From positions 1 to 63,166 of the forward strand of contig DATNEY010000002.1 of the NCBI GenBank assembly GCA_035606665.1: a DNA stretch of 63,166 nt, in the 5' to 3' direction. The notes beneath the pieces are model-generated. The model was given only the letters and a program-made list of their open reading frames with translations. It was not told where the DNA came from and did no database searches. The DNA is from DASUGC01 sp035606665 (GTDB lineage Bacteria > Acidobacteriota > Vicinamibacteria > Vicinamibacterales > SCN-69-37). Within the stretch, counting starts at the first letter, position 1. Each line of letters starts with the position of its first letter. Shown one piece after another: positions 27,160 through 36,149 of this stretch. A program made the position numbers and the translations under genes.

Positions 27160-29181
27160 TCAGCTCGGCTGCCCGGAGTGGATCGCGACACTGCCGAGCC
27201 TCGCCGTGATCTCGGCGACGATACGGCGAGTGCCTGGCAGGACATCGTCTTCGAGGCTCCGGGCGGCCGGCACCGGCACGGGCGGAGCCGCGATACGGAT
27301 GAACGTCCCTGAGAAGCCAGACTCGAGAAGGGCTGTGGCGATCTCGGAGCCGAGCCCTCCGACGGCGGGGCCTTCCTCGACTACCGCAACGCACTGAGTA
27401 CCGGTTCCCAGGACGCCGAGCAGTGTGTGAACGGGCAGCGGCGCCAGCAGCGACATGGCGACGATGCGCACGCTCAACTCCTCCGCCTGCAGTTGGACGG
27501 CCGCCGCTTCGACACTGGGAAGCGCGCCGCCTAGCGTGACTATCGTCAGGTCCGCATCGGCCGGACCCGCAATCAGGGTCGGAAACCAGGCCGCCGCGAC
27601 ATCACGCGGATCGGCTGGCGCCTCGCGATATGGCCCAGCCCCACACGCGAGACCGTAAAGAACCTTGTGTTCGAAGATGACTGTGGGTTGATCCCAATCG
27701 CAAGCACGTTCCAGCAGCAGACCTGGATCATGCCGATGGCTGGGGACGACTACGGTGAGGCCAGGGATCACCGCGGCCAGTGTGTCCGTGCACTGACTAT
27801 GGGTCGGCCCATAGCCTCGACGGCCACCGCTCGCCGTCCTGACCACGAGCGGCAGCGGCAGATCGAAGAGGTCGGGAAGCTTCACGGCCTGATTCATTAA
27901 TTGGTCCATCGCGAGCGTCATGAAATCCGCAAACATGATCTCGACGACGGCTCGCCGGCCCGTGAGCGCGAGTCCAATACCAACCCCCACCAGACCAGCT
28001 TCGCTCACGGGTGTCGAAATGACCCGTCCCGGGAACGTCGTGGACAACCCTTGGGTAACTTTGAAGGCTCCGCCGTACGGTGCTGCCAGGTCCTCGCCGA
28101 GCACAACTGCGTTGCGATCGTCTACGAGGATCCGGCGCAACGCACCGTTCAACGACTGACGCACCGTAGTGTCGGCGGTATCGGCGGCCGTAGCGGTCCG
28201 CGGCTCTCCAGCGTCGATGAACACGTGTCGCGGCTGGGCCCGATACCGGGCGACGGGCGCTTGCACGGCGAGCTCCTCCACGGACGCAAGGAACGCACCG
28301 ACTTCGGCATCAACGCGTGTGCAATCCGATTCCGGGAGCCGGTCGCGAAGGCGCGCCAGCGGATCCCGTGCCTTCAACGCAGCGAGTTCGGCCGCATCTC
28401 GGGTGTCATCGCCCTTGCTGTGCGGTCCCAGCCGGGCGGTCTTGATGATGAAACCGCCGGCTCCACCCGACGCCCGCACCGCCGCAACGGCCCGTTCGAC
28501 ATCCGCAAGACACGTCTCCGCCGCATCGTCGAACTCCCAGATCGGGAGGCCAAACGCCGCCAGCCGCGCGGCCAGCGAGCCGCCGCCGATCATCGCCGCG
28601 GTCTTAGTGCTCTGAGACATGCCGTTGTCTTCCACGACGAAGAGGACGGGCGCTGCCCAGATCGATGCCAGATTGAGACTCTCGTACAACAGACCCTCGC
28701 CGAGCGTGCCGTCACCGATGAACGCAACCGTCAGGCTCGATTTGCCCCGCCACTTCCTGTCCATGGCCTTGCCGACCGCAATCGCGGTGAGGCCTCCAAG
28801 CACGCCCCCACTCTGGAAATGCTTGCCGCCAAGATGCTGACTACCTCCCCGCCCCTGGCACACGCCCGTACTGCGGCCCATGATCTCGGCGACCAGGCCA
28901 GCGAAGTCTCCGGTGTACGAGAGAAAGTGCCCGTGACCGCGATGGTTCGAGAACACGGCGTCTTCCGGATCGCACAACGCGCGGACGACGGACATCTGAC
29001 ACAGTTCCTGACCCAGACAGGTATGAACGGTGCCTGAGACCTGGTCTCGGCGGAACAGGTCGAGCAGAAGCTGCTCGCAGCCGCGAATCAGCGCACCGAA
29101 TCGATAGAGGCCCACCCCGTCCGCCGGAATGAGGGGACGGCCTGTAGTTTGGTCGCGGTCGAAGGGTTCCACTTGAAGCAT
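27160..29181 (-). CDS. Fused E1 alpha/beta thiamine-diphosphate-dependent 2-oxoacid dehydrogenase
   Basis: A 673-residue single-chain E1. The N-terminal alpha-like half (1-330) has HRGHGHFLSY and the ThDP motif GDGTLGEG ending in VEDN; the C-terminal beta-like half (about 345-670) has GEDLAAPYGGAFKVT, PVSEAGLVGVGIG, FADFMTLAMDQLMNQ and RTASGGRRGYGPTHSQ, all typical of pyruvate/acetoin-type E1 beta. Such E1s decarboxylate a 2-oxoacid or cleave a ketose and pass the two-carbon unit to a lipoyl domain. Its expected partner is the E2 at 13274-14416 in the same operon, with the ACP at 12982. The dispersed location of E1 and E2 within a biosynthetic operon argues for a dedicated acyl-loading system rather than central metabolism. 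It starts 4 bases after the sulfotransferase stop. Confidence 0.9.
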   Translation of the reverse strand: MLQVEPFDRDQTTGRPLIPADGVGLYRFGALIRGCEQLLLDLFRRDQVSGTVHTCLGQELCQMSVVRALCDPEDAVFSNHRGHGHFLSYTGDFAGLVAEIMGRSTGVCQGRGGSQHLGGKHFQSGGVLGGLTAIAVGKAMDRKWRGKSSLTVAFIGDGTLGEGLLYESLNLASIWAAPVLFVVEDNGMSQSTKTAAMIGGGSLAARLAAFGLPIWEFDDAAETCLADVERAVAAVRASGGAGGFIIKTARLGPHSKGDDTRDAAELAALKARDPLARLRDRLPESDCTRVDAEVGAFLASVEELAVQAPVARYRAQPRHVFIDAGEPRTATAADTADTTVRQSLNGALRRILVDDRNAVVLGEDLAAPYGGAFKVTQGLSTTFPGRVISTPVSEAGLVGVGIGLALTGRRAVVEIMFADFMTLAMDQLMNQAVKLPDLFDLPLPLVVRTASGGRRGYGPTHSQCTDTLAAVIPGLTVVVPSHRHDPGLLLERACDWDQPTVIFEHKVLYGLACGAGPYREAPADPRDVAAAWFPTLIAGPADADLTIVTLGGALPSVEAAAVQLQAEELSVRIVAMSLLAPLPVHTLLGVLGTGTQCVAVVEEGPAVGGLGSEIATALLESGFSGTFIRIAAPPVPVPAARSLEDDVLPGTRRIVAEITARLGSVAIHSGQPS

Positions 29182-29185
29182 CTGT

Positions 29186-30253
29186 CTAAGACGACGCCAG
29201 GCGAGCCGCCGCGGTCAGCGGACGTTCGTAGCCAAGCTTCACCATCGCGTCGCCGTAGCGTCGATCAAACGCGCGAACGAAGTCTGATCCGAATTGGGCG
29301 ACCGATTGCCCGCTGCGGCCGCCGTTGACGAAGCGCGCGGTCGAGTCGCCCCGTGCCGTGCGGTACCCCAGCCCCGTACCTTGAGCGTCTTCGAGCGCGC
29401 GCATCGTTCGGAGATCGCTCTGGGCGATGGCTTGATCGAGGCGATCGGTCGACACTGACTCGCCCAAGAACGTGAGGATCTGACGCAGCACGGCGGCCGT
29501 GGAGCGTTTCAATTCTTCGTAACGGACGAACAGCACGGGAAAAGCGGTCACACGCTGCCAGGCGGTTACATGCTCGAACCAGTGGCCCTCAGCCGGAAAC
29601 AGCCGGCTCTCGAGAAAATGGAACGCCAATTCTCGATCGGTCGCCCGCGGGTATTTGCCTACCAGGCGCATATGACGTATTTGGGACAGGCAGACATCGA
29701 CGGGATTGCGATACAGGTAGATGGCTCCAGCCGTCAGCGGTTGTAAGAAGTGCATCAAACCAGTGTCGACTGGCTGTGGACCGGTGTGGGTCTTCAATAA
29801 GAGGCAGTTGCCAGCCGGTGTCGCACGGGCCGTCCGCCGAGACACCGCATCGAGCAGCGAGGCCCAATGCGGGATGGTCTCTTCCGGCATGCCGGCGCGG
29901 TTGGCGACGCCGAACAGGCTGTTGAAGAGCAGATAACGGAGCCAGGTATTCCCGGACTTCGAAACACTCGCAATCCAAACGATCCGCCACGACCGGCTCA
30001 AGATGCGCAGGTACGTCCGCGGTTCCGGCTCGAGGAGAGGCCAGAGGAATCGCGGGCGTGGCTGCCGGAGCGACGTCCGCTTCAGGCCGCGACCGGACCT
30101 GGTAGCCGCACACCACCGCACGAAATCCAAACCGAGCCGGGCTCGCTCGCGGCCGGAAAGGATCCGCCCCTGCCGGATACGAAGCGGCGCAAGCTCGGTA
30201 CTGCCGGCCGGCATCAGATCGGACCGGCCTTCCGGGTCCTGGTTCGACACCAT
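29186..30253 (-). CDS. PAPS-dependent sulfotransferase 1
   Basis: A sulfotransferase-domain protein of about 355 residues that would transfer sulfate from PAPS to a hydroxyl of the product. The 5'-phosphosulfate loop is SVSKSGNTWLRYLL (about 97-110) and the 3'-phosphate region is YRNPVDVCLSQIRH. A C-terminal segment with RNGGRSGQS-like GxxGxx character (FVNGGRSGQS) matches the usual C-terminal PAPS contact. A TTG start at 30262 would overlap the GSCFA-FkbH stop (TTGA); the next in-frame ATG at 30253 is used here. It lies between that gene and the E1 gene in the main biosynthetic operon, which supports tailoring. Confidence 0.88.
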   Translation of the reverse strand: MVSNQDPEGRSDLMPAGSTELAPLRIRQGRILSGRERARLGLDFVRWCAATRSGRGLKRTSLRQPRPRFLWPLLEPEPRTYLRILSRSWRIVWIASVSKSGNTWLRYLLFNSLFGVANRAGMPEETIPHWASLLDAVSRRTARATPAGNCLLLKTHTGPQPVDTGLMHFLQPLTAGAIYLYRNPVDVCLSQIRHMRLVGKYPRATDRELAFHFLESRLFPAEGHWFEHVTAWQRVTAFPVLFVRYEELKRSTAAVLRQILTFLGESVSTDRLDQAIAQSDLRTMRALEDAQGTGLGYRTARGDSTARFVNGGRSGQSVAQFGSDFVRAFDRRYGDAMVKLGYERPLTAAARLASS

Positions 30254-30258
30254 CAATA

Positions 30259-32232
30259 TCAACGAACCGCAGGCCGACGCGGCACGTGCAGCCGGACGTG
30301 CGGCGGAAAAGTCCAGTAACGCGATGTGGCGCGCTCGAGCATGATGGGGTGCCCGGCTTGCTCTTCGCGCGGCAGAAATCCAGCCTCGCTGAAGGTGTCC
30401 AGCATCGGACGATTCCGGGCCGTCGGCACGAACTCAGCGCGAATGCGCACGCCCGCGGCGGCAGCGAGGTTGACGACGTAGCCCAGCAAGACACCAGTCA
30501 CTCCCCTCGCAAGCACTCGACACGACATCAGGATGAGGGTGATCGTCCAGACGTACGGATCGAGCGTGACGATGCAGAGTCCAACGGTGCCGTAAGGCCC
30601 GTACCGGTCGGTCATGCCAGCTACGAGTAGGAGGTGCCGGTCGGACACTCTGATGCGGTCGAGCTGATCGTGCGAGTAGAGCCGCCCGGTCGAGTTGAAT
30701 TGCTGCGTCCGCAAGGCCAGTTCCTCAGCGCGCTGAAGATCGCCCGCGCCGGCCGGGCTGATCGTCACTTCCAGGTTTAGCGTCGCCAGAAAGTCCAGGG
30801 GGGATCCAGCAAAGGTCTCCTCGGCGTGGGAGCGCGATTGCTCAGCGGCGTAGAACGCGCGGCGAAGGCCGCTCTCCGCCGTGATGACCCTCGGCGAGAA
30901 TGCCGGCAGGTTCGCGAAACTGGGAGCCTCCGCGGCGTCGAAGCAGGTGACGTCCGGCAGCTCGAACCGCACCGCATCACGTTCGAAGGCCTGATCGTCG
31001 ACAAAGGCGATCGCGTCGAACCCGAATCCGAGATGCTTCGCGATTCGCCGAATCGACGCGGCCTTCGACTCCCACGTAATCTGCGGATACACGAAGTAGC
31101 GGCCGAGACCCAGCTCGTCGAGCTTGGCGCTCGTGGCCGCTTGGTCACCGCGGCTCGCGATTGAATGCAGGATCCCCCGGCCATCCAGCACTTTCAGTGT
31201 TTCGATGACGCCCGGCTTCGGCAGTACGGAATCACCTTCGAGGAGTGTGCCGTGCCAAATCGTCTCGTCGGCGTCCCAGACGAGGCACTTGAAAGTTCCA
31301 GTGGGCAGCCGGTCGTCGCAGATATCTGCGAGCGCGCTCTCGACCTGCGAACGGAAATCCTCGATAGGCGCGGCTGCCGGCGCGAGCACTTCGGAGGTGT
31401 CGAGCAGCCGGTCGGCGACCTGCCAGACGGCTTCGGCGAAACTCGAGTCCGACCTCTCGACCGAAGAGTCTTCAGCCCTTGCCCGCAGCAGCTCCCCCGC
31501 GGGCAAATACGTCACGTGATCTTCACGGACGAGAATGCGAATCGCGTCCTGTAACACGCGGTGGGCCTCGCCGCCGGACACCAGACGACCGGCCACGGTG
31601 AGAGCGATGCGCACGTTGGGCTTGAGTTTGCGGAGCTCCGCGACAGCCGCGGCCATGTCATCGACAATGGCCTCCACCGTGAGTTCAATGCGCGCATGGG
31701 AGGCCGCATCAAAGACCCCGCCGGCATCACCAGGCCGGATCGGGAACGCTGCGCCGTCGACCCGGGACACCCAGCAGTCGATGGCATCGATCGTGAAGAA
31801 AAAAACGTCCATCGACGTCAGCGCGCGCAGGAGAGCCGCGAAGTGCTGTTGCCGATCCGCGCGATATTCGGCCAGCGTCGCAAATCCGCCAGGCTGCACG
31901 GCCGGGCGGAACGGATCGACGTATCGGTCCCCATCGCGCCAGACATCCTCGGCCGGTACGAACTGCCCCGTCGCCCGCAACAGCAACTGCCGCAGGTGCC
32001 GAACGGTCGGGACCTCACCATAGCGTGCTGAATACACGCCGTACTGACAAGCTTCCGCGACTGCGGGAGGCAGGATAGGATGTGCGGTCTCCGTCGTCAG
32101 ATAGGCGTGCCCTCGAGACCGCAGGTATGGACCGAGGTGACGGGAGAAGTCGCCGCCAATGGAAACGACCTGATCCGTTGGTGCCAGCGCGAACCGGGTC
32201 TCGAACGAAGCAGCCGGATCCAACACGGTCAT
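30259..32232 (-). CDS. GSCFA-like domain fused to FkbH-like HAD protein
   Basis: A 657-residue two-part protein. The C-terminal half (about 315-650) is FkbH-like: VWDADETIWHG nucleophile motif near 320, FVDDQAFERD near 411, and the C-terminal RTQQFNSTGR and LILMSCRVLARGV segments. The N-terminal part (about 1-250) looks like a GSCFA/SGNH domain: SIGGDFSRHLG where GSCFA proteins have the Ser motif, followed by FTIDAIDCWVSR and FPIRPGDAGG. The Ser of the GSCFA motif is replaced by Gly, so the domain may bind rather than hydrolyse. It probably forms a glyceryl-ACP or a related three-carbon unit, in addition to the stand-alone FkbH. It overlaps the SGNH-like gene upstream by 4 bases. Confidence 0.85.
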   Translation of the reverse strand: MTVLDPAASFETRFALAPTDQVVSIGGDFSRHLGPYLRSRGHAYLTTETAHPILPPAVAEACQYGVYSARYGEVPTVRHLRQLLLRATGQFVPAEDVWRDGDRYVDPFRPAVQPGGFATLAEYRADRQQHFAALLRALTSMDVFFFTIDAIDCWVSRVDGAAFPIRPGDAGGVFDAASHARIELTVEAIVDDMAAAVAELRKLKPNVRIALTVAGRLVSGGEAHRVLQDAIRILVREDHVTYLPAGELLRARAEDSSVERSDSSFAEAVWQVADRLLDTSEVLAPAAAPIEDFRSQVESALADICDDRLPTGTFKCLVWDADETIWHGTLLEGDSVLPKPGVIETLKVLDGRGILHSIASRGDQAATSAKLDELGLGRYFVYPQITWESKAASIRRIAKHLGFGFDAIAFVDDQAFERDAVRFELPDVTCFDAAEAPSFANLPAFSPRVITAESGLRRAFYAAEQSRSHAEETFAGSPLDFLATLNLEVTISPAGAGDLQRAEELALRTQQFNSTGRLYSHDQLDRIRVSDRHLLLVAGMTDRYGPYGTVGLCIVTLDPYVWTITLILMSCRVLARGVTGVLLGYVVNLAAAAGVRIRAEFVPTARNRPMLDTFSEAGFLPREEQAGHPIMLERATSRYWTFPPHVRLHVPRRPAVR

Positions 32233-33023
32233 CGTGCTGCCAGCATTTGCCTGACCACGAGCTCGCCGTATCGCGCATTGACGTGCATAGCATCCTGGTA
32301 GTAGGCCGCTGCCAGGAAGCCATCCTCGTCGAAGGCCTCACCAGGGCATCGGACGAAGCCGATCCCCTCGTCACGGCAGAACTTACCAATGATTTGTGAG
32401 TGAAGCCGCCAGAGCTTGTATCGCAACCAGCGCGGCGCGATGGTGCGCCGGCCGTGGAAGAACTTCCAGGGCACGTCGCGGCGGAGGCGGTCGTCGTCGG
32501 CCGCGACAGGCGGGGCCTCGAGCTGAATGAGCTTCCCCATCGCCGCGTTCCGCACACGAAGCGTCAGATCGAGATGGGGTCTGGCCACCTCGGCCAGGGC
32601 GGCCCGTACGCCATCGTAAGGGACGACCTCGGCGTGCGGATCCAGCGGCAGATCCGGCACCTCCGGCAGCACGAAGTCGAATGGTCTTGGATGCGCCACC
32701 AGGCCCAGCGTATGGTGCGGATCGCCCCCAATCACGGAGAACACCGTACTAATCGCGCTGACGCGTCGCATGGTGTCTGTGATGGCCGTTTCGCGTGCGT
32801 TGGCATCAGGCGCGACCTGCCAGAGATCGACGACTTCCAGCGGGACCTGCATGTCCCGGGCCGCCTGCACGAGGCAGCGCACGTGACTATGGCCGACGCA
32901 CACCAAAGGTTGATTCGTAGGAACGCTAGCCACTTTCTGGCCGTGCGGGATGTTCAGCGCTGGGGAGGACGGTACATGCTGCCGCCCTAGAGGTGCGGTG
33001 CCCACCGAAATGCGACTATGCAA
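32229..33023 (-). CDS. SGNH-hydrolase-like protein
   Basis: The first gene of the long minus-strand operon. The protein has VGHSHVRCLVQAA at about residues 44-56, where SGNH/GDSL enzymes carry the nucleophile Ser, and DAMHVNARYGELV near the C-terminus, matching the DxxH catalytic pair; between them is VIGGDPHHTLG. These point to an SGNH-fold esterase or acyltransferase. The start is uncertain: the longest frame uses TTG 33023, and GTG codons at 33005 and 32933 are alternatives. The latter begins just before the conserved region. Its stop overlaps the start of the GSCFA-FkbH gene by 4 bases, so the two may act on the same intermediate. Confidence 0.75.
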   Translation of the reverse strand: MHSRISVGTAPLGRQHVPSSPALNIPHGQKVASVPTNQPLVCVGHSHVRCLVQAARDMQVPLEVVDLWQVAPDANARETAITDTMRRVSAISTVFSVIGGDPHHTLGLVAHPRPFDFVLPEVPDLPLDPHAEVVPYDGVRAALAEVARPHLDLTLRVRNAAMGKLIQLEAPPVAADDDRLRRDVPWKFFHGRRTIAPRWLRYKLWRLHSQIIGKFCRDEGIGFVRCPGEAFDEDGFLAAAYYQDAMHVNARYGELVVRQMLAAR

Positions 33024-33078
33024 CGAACGGGATGCCGCGGCGATGCCACGACATGACCGGGCAACCTGCTCGGCACAA

Positions 33079-33108
33079 CTTATACTTCATTCCGCCAGTG
33101 GATGGCAG
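33079..33108 (-). promoter_or_regulatory. Candidate promoter for the long minus-strand operon
   Basis: Reading the minus strand, CTGCCA (33108-33103, 4 of 6 matches to the -35 consensus) is followed after 18 bases by TATAAG (33084-33079, 5 of 6 matches to -10). The pair lies 56 bases before the first possible start of the SGNH-like gene, in a relatively AT-rich divergent spacer. A sigma-70-like consensus is assumed; the host's sigma factors are unknown. Confidence 0.3.
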
Positions 33109-33127
33109 ATTTATTTCAGCGCATTGA

Positions 33128-33157
33128 TTGACCGCATTGTGACGTTTCGTTTAGCAT
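33128..33157 (+). promoter_or_regulatory. Candidate promoter for the FAAL-hydrolase-ACP gene
   Basis: TTGACC (33128-33133, 5 of 6 matches to the -35 consensus) is separated by 18 bases from TAGCAT (33152-33157, 4 of 6 matches to -10). It lies 49 bases before the ATG at 33207, and AGGTGA at 33191-33196 gives a ribosome binding site. It faces away from the minus-strand candidate, so the 183-base spacer would hold a bidirectional control region. Confidence 0.3.
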
Positions 33158-33206
33158 TCCTGCCGCTACATAGAACGGACTAGCCAGCATAGGTGAGCGC
33201 GCACGT

Positions 33207-36149
33207 ATGTCACTCCTGAACGTGCTGGCGCGACGGGCCCATGAGGAGCCTGAGCGCCTTGCCTTCTCGTTTCCGGAACAAGGCCCGGATGCGACGCTCA
33301 CGTACGCGCAGCTCTGGGCCTCGGCGCAGAGAGTGGCGGCTGCTGTCCGTGAGCGGACGACCTCCGGCGATCGGGTGTTGCTGCTCCTGCGCCCGGGCCT
33401 GACCTTCATCACCGGGTTCATCGGCACTCTCATCAGTGGCCGCATTGCCGTACCAGGCTATCCGCCCGATCCCCTTCGTTGGGAACGGTCCATTCTTCGC
33501 CTCAACGCGATTGCGAGCGATGCCAAACCCGCACTCATCGTGACCGAGGATGCTGGCGACTGGCTGAAGGCCCACGCGGATGTTCCGATCCTCGCACTGA
33601 CTGGGTTGCCGGAGGCCGGCAATGCTCCCGTCCTGCACGCCGAACCGGCCTATCTGCAGTACACCTCGGGATCTACGTCAACACCGCGTGGCGTGATGAT
33701 CTCGCATGACAATCTGATGGCAAATTGCGCGTTCGCCCGCGCGCAGTGCGGCTTCAGCAGCGCGTCGCTGCTGGTCTCCTGGGTGCCACCGCATCACGAC
33801 CAGGGCCTCGTCTACGGAATCTGCCAACCGATTGTCGACGGCTTTCCATGCATCCTGTTGTCGCCTCGAACGTTCATCGAGCATCCGGAACGCTGGCTCG
33901 AATTGATTTCGACGCATCGAGCGACTCACGCCGGCGGACCAAATTTCGCGTACGACGTGGCGGTCCGCAAAGTACCGCCGTCGCGGCGGCACGGCCTGGA
34001 CCTGTCTTCGTGGCGCTGCGCCTACGTGGCGGCGGAGCCGGTTCGCGCGGCGACCCTCGACAGGTTTGCCGAAGCATTCGCCCCGTGTGGCTTCGACCGG
34101 AACTCATTCCAGGCGTGCTATGGGTTGGCCGAAGCGACACTGAGAGTCGCCGCGTCCCGGTTGGGCACCGCGCCACCTGTCCTGCATCTCGATGCGGCGT
34201 CCCTCTCCGATGGAAACGTCCGCGGCGTCCCACACACCGGTCCTGGCGTGATCGACGTCGTTGGGCACGGCAAACCTCGCTGGCCGGCGCGACGCGTGGT
34301 GGTGGTCGATCCGGTGACTCTGCAGCCACAGAGTGAGGGACGCGTCGGCGAGCTTTGGATCGAGGGTCCCGATGTTTCGTCAGGTTACTGGCGGGCCGAC
34401 GATTCGACACAGACGTTCGGTGCCAGAACGGCTGATGGCGACGGCCCATTCCTGCGTAGCGGGGACCTCGGCTTCGTCATGGACGACGAGCTGTTCATTA
34501 CTGGCCGGCTCAAAGACCTAATCATCGTCCGCGGGCTGAATCATTACCCACATGACGTCGAAGAGACGGTCGAGCGGGTTCTTCCGCTCGTTCGTCCGGG
34601 CGGCGTGGCGGCTGTCGGGCACGAGGTCGCGGGTGAGGAACGACTGGTGGTCGTGGCCGAAATCCGCGCCGGTTCGAGCTCGCCAAGTGGCGATCCGTCC
34701 GCTGCGGAAGGAACCGGCTGGGAATACCAGCGGATGCGGGCGGCGTTACAACGGCGACTCGCGGATCAACACGATCTCGTCCTGCACGACTTCGTCCTCG
34801 TGGAGCCGGGAAGCTTGCCCAAGACATTGAGCGGCAAGATCCAACGCGGCGAGTGTGGTCGACGGTACCGCGCGAACCAGTTGTCACGCGCTCGCGACGC
34901 ACATGGTCTGATCGCGACGCAGCCCCTGCGGCTTCATGCGAACGTGGGCGTGGAGCGGGAAGAGCGCGAGCGCGGGGCCGTCGCGCGCGTCTCCATTCCG
35001 GGATTCGAGACCCGAATGGCGAAGACGGCGTTTCAAGCGCTCGTGTCGACGTTCGCTGATCCGAAACTGCCGTACTTCGCAGCCGCCGAGTCGGCGCGAA
35101 CCGCCGCCGAGTTTCGTTGGCAGATGCGCCAGATCCACAGCTACCTCGAGGGCGGTCTCCTGGTGCCGGCTGACGACGACGTCACGCTTGGCGACGGTCG
35201 CCTGATGCGCCCCGGTATCACGCGATGGCATCGACCGGATTCGAAACATCTGTTCTTCGTATACACCGGCTCCGCGAGGCGTCTGATGATGCCTCCGATC
35301 GACTTCCTGACGCAGACCGGGCTCATCTCCAGGAATGTCGTCTTGTTTCGCGACCAGCTCCTCGACTACTACCTGAGTGGGATCTCGATGGAAATCCCGA
35401 CCCTCGAGGCGCTCCTGGGATATCAACGCGGTCTCGTCGACGCGTCGCCCGACGTCACCTCGACCTACTGCGTCGGCACCTCCATGGGCGCCTTCGCCGC
35501 CATCCTTGCAGGACACCTGCTCGGCGTGGAAGCTGTCTGGGCGTTTTCACCTACGCAGATACGGAGCTCGAGCCACCGGCGGTCGAAAGTCAGCTACGAC
35601 TTGCCGAAACTGCTGGGCCAGTCCAACGGCGTCACGACCTATCACATCTACTACCACGATGAACACGAAGACGACGCGAAGCATGCCCGGGAACTCGAAG
35701 GACTGCCGGGTGTCGTGCTTCACCCTCAGGCTGGATCCAGCCATGAAGTGGTTCAATCGCTATGGAGGTCGGGGAAGCTCGGCCGCATATTCCCCGGCGC
35801 CGAGTTCATCGATCGATCCAAGCCGGCCGAGCCTGTCCATGCGCGGCCGGAGATCGGGGTGGAGATGGTCCTGGCCGCCATCCGCGAAACCGTGACCGCG
35901 ACAATCGATTGGACCGGCGCTTCACCGCTGGCCGATCATCTGGATTCTTTCGATACCATCAGCCTGCTCGCTCGTCTCGAAACGCAGCTCGGTGTTCCGA
36001 TCGACTACGCCACACTGCGGAGCGCGGACCTCCATACGCCGGCTTCGCTCGCCGCCAGCTTGCATCGCCTGCTTGCCGCGCCGGCGACGACGGATGCTGC
36101 GCACGCGAACGGATCGGAGTCGTCCAGTAGCATCAGGCACGCGGTCTGA
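33207..36149 (+). CDS. FAAL-alpha/beta hydrolase-ACP fusion protein
   Basis: A 980-residue three-domain protein. FAAL (about 1-560): YTSGSTSTPRG near 155, HHDQGLVYG, YGLAEATLR, SGDLGF and the C-terminal Lys in TLSGKIQRG; it activates a fatty acid as acyl-AMP and passes it to a carrier without CoA. Middle domain (about 620-870): hydrolase-like, with nucleophile elbow GTSMGAFAA near 758 and a possible His in GSSHEVVQ near 846. C-terminal carrier (about 890-965): Ser in HLDSFDTIS near 913. The order implies that the acyl group is made, held and possibly edited or released on one chain. Start: ATG 33207 with AGGTGA ten bases upstream. Its 3' end overlaps the convergent PaaK-like gene by 17 bases. 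This fusion is not one I recognise. Confidence 0.9.
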   Translation: MSLLNVLARRAHEEPERLAFSFPEQGPDATLTYAQLWASAQRVAAAVRERTTSGDRVLLLLRPGLTFITGFIGTLISGRIAVPGYPPDPLRWERSILRLNAIASDAKPALIVTEDAGDWLKAHADVPILALTGLPEAGNAPVLHAEPAYLQYTSGSTSTPRGVMISHDNLMANCAFARAQCGFSSASLLVSWVPPHHDQGLVYGICQPIVDGFPCILLSPRTFIEHPERWLELISTHRATHAGGPNFAYDVAVRKVPPSRRHGLDLSSWRCAYVAAEPVRAATLDRFAEAFAPCGFDRNSFQACYGLAEATLRVAASRLGTAPPVLHLDAASLSDGNVRGVPHTGPGVIDVVGHGKPRWPARRVVVVDPVTLQPQSEGRVGELWIEGPDVSSGYWRADDSTQTFGARTADGDGPFLRSGDLGFVMDDELFITGRLKDLIIVRGLNHYPHDVEETVERVLPLVRPGGVAAVGHEVAGEERLVVVAEIRAGSSSPSGDPSAAEGTGWEYQRMRAALQRRLADQHDLVLHDFVLVEPGSLPKTLSGKIQRGECGRRYRANQLSRARDAHGLIATQPLRLHANVGVEREERERGAVARVSIPGFETRMAKTAFQALVSTFADPKLPYFAAAESARTAAEFRWQMRQIHSYLEGGLLVPADDDVTLGDGRLMRPGITRWHRPDSKHLFFVYTGSARRLMMPPIDFLTQTGLISRNVVLFRDQLLDYYLSGISMEIPTLEALLGYQRGLVDASPDVTSTYCVGTSMGAFAAILAGHLLGVEAVWAFSPTQIRSSSHRRSKVSYDLPKLLGQSNGVTTYHIYYHDEHEDDAKHARELEGLPGVVLHPQAGSSHEVVQSLWRSGKLGRIFPGAEFIDRSKPAEPVHARPEIGVEMVLAAIRETVTATIDWTGASPLADHLDSFDTISLLARLETQLGVPIDYATLRSADLHTPASLAASLHRLLAAPATTDAAHANGSESSSSIRHAV

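Noticed and set aside
27160..29181. Housekeeping pyruvate dehydrogenase E1
   Set aside because: It lies inside a biosynthetic operon between a sulfotransferase and a type II thioesterase, with no E3 nearby, so a dedicated role is more likely, though not proven.
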